Below, in pieces: positions 1 to 3,914 of a stretch of DNA of 8,697 nucleotides. The stretch is taken from assembly GCA_026396375.1 (NCBI GenBank), contig JAPLWW010000012.1:1-8697 (forward strand), given 5' to 3'. The notes below the pieces were generated by a model. It was not told the origin of the DNA and did not search any database. It saw only the letters and a list, made by a program, of their open reading frames with translations. Each line of letters starts with the position of its first letter. Position 1 is the first letter of the stretch. A program made the position numbers and the translations under genes. This DNA comes from Microcaldota archaeon (GTDB taxonomy: Archaea; Micrarchaeota; Micrarchaeia; Anstonellales; J096).

Positions 1-173
1 ATGTCTATGTCCCAGGGGTCTATCCTTTGCCTTGCAATAAGATCGACTAGGACTGCCCTCCATGTGGGCTCTTCAATCATTCTCTCCAGCTGGTTAGGAT
101 CCACGTCACTATATTGGCGTATTCTGTTTTTAAGCCTTCTAGTCCTGGTCCTCGACCAAATACCCCTTTTCAT
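1..173 (-). CDS. scpA: ScpA, segregation and condensation protein A (N-terminal part, runs off the left edge)
   Basis: ScpA is the kleisin subunit that bridges the SMC heads and ScpB in the chromosome condensation complex. Only about 57 codons lie in the window. The diagnostic stretch is near the edge: WRAVLVDLIARQRIDPWDID, which matches the conserved start of archaeal ScpA (a Trp, a hydrophobic helix, then a DPWDID motif). The start is uncertain. ATG at 173 gives a 35-bp overlap with the end of the ACT gene and adds a basic leader (MKRGIWSRTRTRR), with a GGAAG-like motif upstream. GTG at 104 and ATG at 80 are in the same frame, and ATG 80 would begin at MIEEPTW, close to the conserved region. 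The family call rests on a short but characteristic motif. Same strand and tight spacing suggest co-transcription with the ACT gene. Confidence 0.75.
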   Translation of the reverse strand, partial: MKRGIWSRTRTRRLKNRIRQYSDVDPNQLERMIEEPTWRAVLVDLIARQRIDPWDID

Positions 174-546
174 GGAGTATCTTCCTTGCCTTCTTCAGCT
201 TGTCCGTCTTTATGGCAACTATGGTTTTCTTTCCGTCCTTTGAGACAATATAGAGGTTGCTCATCATAAGGTCGTTTTCCTTGAATATCTTCGCCAAGGT
301 TGCCAACTCCCCTGGCTTGTCGTCCATCTCGGCCATAAGGACATCCTCATCCATCACATGGAAGCCGTTCTTTGTCAGGATATTCTTTGCCTCGTCCCCC
401 TTTTTCACAGTTATTGTTATGACTGCCTTTCCGCCCACTGCGTTTGCGGTTATGCTTTCGATGTTTATCTTTTCCTTTCCAAGGATGTAGGAAATGTCCA
501 TCAACAGCCCTACCTTGTCCTGCTCTACAATAGCTATAGTTTTCAT
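139..546 (-). CDS. Tandem ACT-domain protein (putative amino-acid-sensing regulator)
   Basis: The 135-residue protein consists of two ACT domains and nothing else. Domain 1 covers about residues 2-66, with the DKVGLLMDIS loop-helix followed by INIESI. Domain 2 covers about residues 70-131, with DKPGELATLAKIF and then a SNLYIVSKDGKK strand-turn. ACT domains usually bind small molecules, commonly amino acids, at dimer interfaces; stand-alone tandem ACT proteins are common in archaea and mostly uncharacterised, so ligand and target are unknown. The ATG at 546 is preceded by GGTG (complement of 552-555) with a 5-nt spacer. It is divergent from the YjbQ gene and lies directly upstream of scpA on the same strand, although a functional link to chromosome condensation is not implied by the sequence. 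The family assignment is firm and the role is not. Confidence 0.88.
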   Translation of the reverse strand: MKTIAIVEQDKVGLLMDISYILGKEKINIESITANAVGGKAVITITVKKGDEAKNILTKNGFHVMDEDVLMAEMDDKPGELATLAKIFKENDLMMSNLYIVSKDGKKTIVAIKTDKLKKARKILHEKGYLVEDQD

Positions 547-551
547 AACAA

Positions 552-595
552 CACCATATTACTTTTATTATGTTTCTTTTTAAACCGTTTCGGTG
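552..595. promoter_or_regulatory. Compact divergent promoter between the ACT gene and the YjbQ gene
   Basis: Only 54 bp separate the two divergent ATGs. On the minus strand a TTTAAA box (579-584) is centred about 35 nt upstream of the ACT start. On the plus strand a TTTTATTA box (563-570) is centred about 35 nt upstream of the YjbQ start. Each ATG is preceded by GGTG with a 5-nt spacer (552-555 on the minus strand, 592-595 on the plus strand). GGTG fits the archaeal anti-Shine-Dalgarno sequence. The arrangement is nearly mirror-symmetric. The boxes are read by eye and no transcription start is known. Confidence 0.45.
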
Positions 596-600
596 CTCTG

Positions 601-999
601 ATGGGAATAACATATGAGATATCGGTTCCAAGCTCAAGAAAGGAGGAAATGATTGACATTACAGGCCAGATAAGGGAGCTTGTGAAAAGAAGCGGCATAA
701 GGGACGGGATTTGCGTTGTCCATGCCATGCACACAACTGCAGGGATCCTGGTCAATGAAAACTATGACCCTTCCCTGAAGGAGGACATGCTTGATTTCCT
801 TAGCGGCATTTCCAAGGGAAAATGGAGGCATGACCTTGAGGACAACAATGCCTCTGCGCATCTGAAATCCCTGATCGTGGGCCAAAGCCAATCCATCCCC
901 ATAAAGAGCGGGAATCTGATGCTTGGAACCTGGCAGGGAATATGCATTGCCGAGTTTGACGGGCCCAAATTAAGGAAAGTCTCAGTGTCTATCGTTTAG
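601..999 (+). CDS. yjbQ: YjbQ/UPF0047 family protein (secondary thiamine-phosphate synthase family)
   Basis: The 132-residue length is normal for the family. Family signatures are clear: HTTAGILVNEN at residues 44-54, a His-Asp-x-x-Asp-Asn-Asn segment followed by SAHLKS at 77-90, then IPI at 99-101 and LGTWQG at 108-113, and DGPKLRK at 120-126. The conserved His residues (44, 77, 87) form the putative metal or active site. Bacterial YjbQ shows weak thiamine-phosphate synthase activity, but the physiological role of archaeal members is unsettled. The ATG at 601 is chosen because the family starts here and GGTG sits 5 nt upstream; the reading frame stays open further 5' but that stretch is antisense to the ACT gene and does not resemble the family. 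The 3' end overlaps the convergent nucleotidyltransferase gene by 11 bp (989-999). Confidence 0.93.
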   Translation: MGITYEISVPSSRKEEMIDITGQIRELVKRSGIRDGICVVHAMHTTAGILVNENYDPSLKEDMLDFLSGISKGKWRHDLEDNNASAHLKSLIVGQSQSIPIKSGNLMLGTWQGICIAEFDGPKLRKVSVSIV

Positions 1000-2056
1000 A
1001 TATAAGGCTTCCTGCAGGGACAATTCCATTGATCTTTGCCTTGTCCCCTATGACAGATCCGAATTTTCCAGGGCTTGTCCTTTCCCCTTTCCTTGTGGCT
1101 ATCTTGGCTTCTACCTTGGCCTGCAGATCGGCATTCTCAATATCTGCGCCATTGCCCACAATGCTGCAGCTTATGCCTGATGAATTAACCTTTGCCTTGT
1201 CTCCTATCAATGAGCTGCTTATTCTTCCCTCTATCTCGCATCCTTCGCCTATGCAGGCGTCCCTGATTTCCGAGTTTCTGACAACAGATTTCTTGCCTAT
1301 GTAGACGTTTCCTTCCATCCTTGTATTTTCGACAATTGCACCCTTCCCCATTATCCTTCTTTGCTTTTCAATGCTGAACAGGAAATCCATCGCATCCAGC
1401 AATGACCATGGCAATCCAACATCAAGCCAGTATTTTTCTGTTATGAACGCCTTCTTCCCCCTAAGGGCATCCGTTATCTCATACTCGTTCCTCCGGGAAA
1501 GCGCGATCTTTTCCAATTCCTGGAAAATGTCCTGGCTGAATACGTATATCCCAAGGTTTGCAAGGTCAGTCTTTGGCTCCTTGGGCTTCTCAACCATCTC
1601 CTTTATTATTCCATTTTCTACCTCGGCAACCCCGTAGTTGGAGGGATTCTTCACCCTTTTCAGCACAACAAGGCTTTTTCCTTCGAAGGCGTTTGCTGCG
1701 TCCCTGTATATCGAGACATCAAGCACATGGTCTCCGGAGGCAACAATGAAAGGGCCGCTTATAATCCCCTTTGCGCTTTTAACTGCGTCTGCAGTTCCCA
1801 AAGCGCCCTTCTGGTTTATGAAAAAAGGATTTGTCTTGGTTTTCTTGCATATCACGGTTGCCTCCTTTGTTATCTTCTTCTCAAGATGGTATGTGACAAA
1901 ATAGATGTTTTCGATCCCTGCCTCCTTCAACCCTTCCACTATCCTCTGCAGTATGCTTTTTCCAAGAATCTTTATGCAAGGCTTTGGGATATTCTCTGTC
2001 AACGGCAAAAGCCCGAGGCCTTTTCCTGCGCACATGACTATAGCGTTCCTTATCAT
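989..2056 (-). CDS. Sugar-1-phosphate nucleotidyltransferase with left-handed beta-helix tail (archaeal GlmU-like)
   Basis: The 355-residue protein has an N-terminal NTP-transferase domain (residues 1-230) and a C-terminal hexapeptide-repeat domain (about 238-355). Visible motifs are MCAGKG at 8-13, PLTENIPKP at 18-26, GTADAV at 88-92, SGDHVLD at 108-113, EKPKEP at 156-161, EYEITDA at 191-197 and WLDVGLPWSLL at 210-220. This order matches archaeal bifunctional GlmU-like enzymes, which make UDP- or dTDP-activated sugars for surface glycans. Two oddities: the usual G-x-G-T-R-L-R-P signature reads GKGLGLLP, so both arginines are gone, and the beta-helix contains no histidine, so acetyltransferase activity is doubtful. 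The ATG at 2056 lies 4 nt after the upstream stop and begins the conserved MIRNAIVM strand; an ATG at 2080 would add eight residues and overlap the upstream gene. Third gene of the operon starting at 3085. Confidence 0.85.
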   Translation of the reverse strand: MIRNAIVMCAGKGLGLLPLTENIPKPCIKILGKSILQRIVEGLKEAGIENIYFVTYHLEKKITKEATVICKKTKTNPFFINQKGALGTADAVKSAKGIISGPFIVASGDHVLDVSIYRDAANAFEGKSLVVLKRVKNPSNYGVAEVENGIIKEMVEKPKEPKTDLANLGIYVFSQDIFQELEKIALSRRNEYEITDALRGKKAFITEKYWLDVGLPWSLLDAMDFLFSIEKQRRIMGKGAIVENTRMEGNVYIGKKSVVRNSEIRDACIGEGCEIEGRISSSLIGDKAKVNSSGISCSIVGNGADIENADLQAKVEAKIATRKGERTSPGKFGSVIGDKAKINGIVPAGSLISKR

Positions 2057-2060
2057 CAGA

Positions 2061-2567
2061 TCATGCCTTGTAAAAGTCATTGTTCTTGAACTCTATCTTC
2101 GCATTGCTTATGTATTGGTAGAACTGCTTCCTTGAATTTGCCTTGGGATAGTCTATCACTATCATCTCCAATGCCCTCCATGTAAGGAACCAGGAAGGTA
2201 TGATAAGGTACTGCTTTAGCGTATGGATATAATCATCTATCATGCCCCCCCCTATGTAAATGGCCAGCCCTCCAAGCAGATAGAGGATGCTTATGCCTAT
2301 CATGTCCTTCCCCTTGTTTTTCCAATAGCCTGAGCTGGTGATAAAATGCTCCTTGAGCTTTTTCTCTATCGTCTTCTCCTCCTTCATCGACCTCTGCTCC
2401 TTGGGCATCGTCAGTATGAGATTTATCTGCCTGCTGAAATCAACCTTCTTTATCCTTTCATTGAGCACGTTTATGAAATCCGCAGACAATGACCTTTCAT
2501 TGAACGGCCTCGGGTCGAAGTCGTCGAAGATGTCATCGTAGCTTTCCAAGGTTATCACTATTTCCAT
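2061..2567 (-). CDS. Uncharacterised two-helix membrane protein, paralog 2 of a tandem pair
   Basis: Function unknown. The 168-residue protein has a soluble N-terminal region (1-85) holding the acidic motif SYDDIFDDFD at 9-18, then ER at 24-25, SADF at 28-31 and LTMPKEQR at 52-59. A first membrane segment lies at about 89-110 and a second, beginning YLIIPSW, at about 120-137. The tail has KANSRKQFY and an IS-x-AK motif. It is about 39% identical by eye to the gene just upstream, with N- and C-terminal parts most conserved and the first membrane helix freely diverged. A SYDDIF-[SD]-DFDPRP motif with a following pair of helices is familiar to me from unannotated bacterial and archaeal proteins, but I know of no assigned role. 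The start has a good Shine-Dalgarno, AGGTGA (complement of 2572-2577) with a 4-nt spacer, overlapping the upstream stop codon. Confidence 0.8.
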   Translation of the reverse strand: MEIVITLESYDDIFDDFDPRPFNERSLSADFINVLNERIKKVDFSRQINLILTMPKEQRSMKEEKTIEKKLKEHFITSSGYWKNKGKDMIGISILYLLGGLAIYIGGGMIDDYIHTLKQYLIIPSWFLTWRALEMIVIDYPKANSRKQFYQYISNAKIEFKNNDFYKA

Positions 2568-2575
2568 GTTTTCAC

Positions 2576-3085
2576 CTATTTCGAGTAAATGTCCTGGCTC
2601 TGGAAATCCATCTTTGCATGGCTTATCAGCTCATAGAACTGCTTCTTTACGCCTGCTTTGGGCTTTTCATTGATGAATTTGTCCAATCCGTAGAAACTGA
2701 ACATCCATGCCGGTATTATGAGGTATTCGTCAAAGAATGGCACAAAGTGACGTATCAGTATCTGCCCCACTATGAAGAATATCGCCCCCAACAGGACAAG
2801 CCTTGATGCAAAGCTGTCTATCTCCTTTTCCTTGTCTTTCCAATACATCGCCATATTGGCAAAATGGGTATTGAGCCTTTTGGCTATGATCTCCTCTGTG
2901 TTTTTTTCCCTCTTTTCCTTTGGCACAGTAAGCACAATGCTGATCTTTTCCTTGATATTGATTTTCTTTATCCTGTTGTTGAGTATGTTCACGAAGTCAG
3001 CGGATATCGCCCTTTCGATGTAGTCCTGCATGTCAAAGTCATCGAAAATGTCGTCGTAGGAGTCCAAGGCCAGTATTATTTCCAT
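2576..3085 (-). CDS. Uncharacterised two-helix membrane protein, paralog 1 of a tandem pair
   Basis: Function unknown. The 169-residue protein shares the architecture of its downstream neighbour: acidic SYDDIFDDFD at 9-18, ER at 24-25, SADF at 28-31, LTVPKEKR at 52-59, a predicted membrane helix at about 94-112, a second segment starting YLIIPAW at 121, and a charged tail with KKQFYELIS and AKMDF. No signal peptide is seen, so both ends are probably cytoplasmic with a short external loop between helices; this is inference. It is the first gene of a three-gene unit, with 8 bp to the next start. A strong TATA box at 3108-3115 is centred about 26 nt from the ATG, which predicts a leaderless transcript. 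No enzyme motif is visible. Two diverged copies in a row suggest a heteromeric membrane complex. Confidence 0.8.
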   Translation of the reverse strand: MEIILALDSYDDIFDDFDMQDYIERAISADFVNILNNRIKKINIKEKISIVLTVPKEKREKNTEEIIAKRLNTHFANMAMYWKDKEKEIDSFASRLVLLGAIFFIVGQILIRHFVPFFDEYLIIPAWMFSFYGLDKFINEKPKAGVKKQFYELISHAKMDFQSQDIYSK

Positions 3086-3107
3086 TGGTTTTATCTGACC
3101 AAAAAGA

Positions 3108-3115
3108 TTTATAAA
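3108..3115 (-). promoter_or_regulatory. TATA box for the membrane protein-nucleotidyltransferase operon
   Basis: The palindrome TTTATAAA is centred 26-27 nt upstream of the ATG at 3085. That is the usual archaeal TATA-to-start-site distance, so transcription probably begins at or next to the initiation codon. No Shine-Dalgarno is seen before this ATG, in agreement with leaderless translation, whereas the next gene in the unit has a clear one. Confidence 0.6.
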
Positions 3116-3130
3116 GCGAGGGGAGATATT

Positions 3131-3382
3131 TCACCGAAGATAAGCATAAACTTCGTCCCTATTCTTGTAGAAATGCAGGACAATCCTTTCTTCCTTGAAA
3201 ATTTCATATATCAGTCTCCTATTCATTATCCTGAGCGAAAAAATGTTCGCATGGTGCCTCATCGGCTTGCCCGATTCAGGATTCCTTTCTATTAACTGCA
3301 GATGCTCCTTGAGGATCTTCCTTTCATTGGCATCAAGCTTCTTGAAATCCTTTTCGAACTCCTTCGTTGTCTCGAATCCCAT
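3131..3382 (-). CDS. RelE/ParE superfamily toxin of a type II toxin-antitoxin pair
   Basis: The 83-residue length is typical of RelE/ParE toxins. The order of elements fits the fold: a short first strand (MGFETTKEFEKDFKKLD), two helices rich in Lys/Glu (10-33), then the antiparallel sheet with HHANIFSLRIMNRRLIYEI at 43-61, and IVLHFYKNRDEVY at 67-79. The basic residues R42, H43, H44, R51, R55 and R56 on the sheet are where RelE-type enzymes place mRNA-binding or catalytic residues. Whether it cleaves ribosome-bound mRNA (RelE) or targets gyrase (ParE) cannot be told from sequence; archaeal members are usually RelE-like. Its ATG abuts the antitoxin stop codon (TGAATG), so expression should be translationally coupled. 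Confidence 0.85.
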   Translation of the reverse strand: MGFETTKEFEKDFKKLDANERKILKEHLQLIERNPESGKPMRHHANIFSLRIMNRRLIYEIFKEERIVLHFYKNRDEVYAYLR

Positions 3383-3619
3383 TCAATCCAGCTCATTCAG
3401 CGAGAATTTCCTGGTTTTCTCCTTTCCAGACTTTACGGCTTCCACAGACTTTGCTACAGCAAGTTCATAAAGGCTTTCCTCAGTCATCCTGTGCGCCCTG
3501 TCAAATTCAAACAACGCCAGTCTTACTGCTTCTGTCCTTGTTTTCACGTAGCCTTTCTTTATCATGGATTCCACTACATCTTCAACATACCCATTCACTT
3601 CCAAATTTATGTTTGCCAT
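3383..3619 (-). CDS. Ribbon-helix-helix antitoxin
   Basis: The 78-residue protein starts with a ribbon-helix-helix DNA-binding domain: strand NINLEV at 3-8, helix A GYVEDVVESMIKKG at 10-23, a KTRTE turn at 26-30 and helix B AVRLALFEF at 31-39. The charged C-terminal part (41-78) would wrap the toxin. Such antitoxins neutralise the toxin and autorepress their operon. I place the start at the ATG at 3619, which begins directly at the strand; the frame is open upstream to 3784, but that sequence is Trp- and Phe-rich, crosses the promoter region and resembles no antitoxin. Directly upstream of the ATG is a purine-rich GGGGATGGAAG stretch that could act as a ribosome binding site. The toxin follows with no intergenic base. 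Confidence 0.85.
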   Translation of the reverse strand: MANINLEVNGYVEDVVESMIKKGYVKTRTEAVRLALFEFDRAHRMTEESLYELAVAKSVEAVKSGKEKTRKFSLNELD

Positions 3620-3635
3620 ATTCTTCCATCCCCTA

Positions 3636-3663
3636 ATAATTCTATAATAAAAGGTTATAAAAA
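3636..3663 (-). promoter_or_regulatory. Candidate promoter of the toxin-antitoxin operon
   Basis: Two AT-rich boxes precede the antitoxin on the minus strand: TTTTTATAACC (3653-3663), about 39 nt upstream of the ATG, and TTATTATAGAATT (3636-3648), about 24 nt upstream. The first would leave a 10-15-nt leader with the GGGGAT/GGAAG motif; the second would give a leaderless message. The sequence does not decide between them. Confidence 0.4.
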
Positions 3664-3869
3664 CATTATGGATTTCATATATGGCTCTCATTTTTGACCA
3701 CCAAATGAAGATGCCGTTCCAGGGTTTAAAAAACCGAGTAGACCTTGCTGCCAGGAGCCTTTTTGGAAAAAAGGCTTCACCCAAAAAACTAAAAACGGTT
3801 CAACTAAAAAGAAACTATGTTTGTCTTCAGAGAAGAAAAACTATTGTCTAGAAGTAGTTGATCAGTTAG
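3664..3869. other. Non-coding spacer with a short perfect hairpin
   Basis: This is the gap between the toxin-antitoxin promoter and the S-layer terminator. I see no convincing gene. It holds a 9-bp perfect hairpin at 3756-3776 (AGCCTTTTT, loop GGA, AAAAAGGCT), a smaller GGTTT-AAA-AAACC palindrome at 3723-3735, and A-rich low-complexity sequence from about 3770 onward. The hairpin has no T-run directly after it on either strand, so it is not an obvious intrinsic terminator. Confidence 0.4.
3756..3776. repeat. Perfect 9-bp inverted repeat (hairpin)
   Basis: The arms AGCCTTTTT (3756-3764) and AAAAAGGCT (3768-3776) are exact reverse complements around a 3-nt GGA loop. It lies in non-coding DNA between convergently irrelevant, same-strand units (S-layer gene upstream, antitoxin downstream on the minus strand). 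It could be part of the S-layer mRNA 3' end or a protein-binding site. Confidence 0.5.
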
Positions 3870-3893
3870 AAAAAAGAAAATAAAAAAATAAAT
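3870..3893 (-). terminator. T-rich transcription terminator after the S-layer gene
   Basis: About 22 nt past the S-layer stop codon the minus strand reads TTTATTTTTTTATTTTCTTT and continues T-rich. Archaeal RNA polymerase terminates on such oligo-T tracts without a stable hairpin. A strong terminator is expected after a very highly expressed gene. Confidence 0.55.
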
Positions 3894-3914
3894 CGGGTTA
3901 AAGGTTTTTAGCGA

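Noticed and set aside
358..600. In-frame 5' extension of the YjbQ gene
   Set aside because: It is antisense to the ACT gene, includes the promoter, and the YjbQ family begins at the ATG at 601.
3620..3784. In-frame 5' extension of the antitoxin
   Set aside because: The sequence is Trp/Phe-rich without a fold, crosses the TATA boxes, and the ribbon-helix-helix strand starts directly at the ATG at 3619.
3664..3869. Possible C/D box small RNA (an ATGAAGA box-like motif in the spacer)
   Set aside because: No matching D box at proper spacing or guide architecture could be found on either strand.
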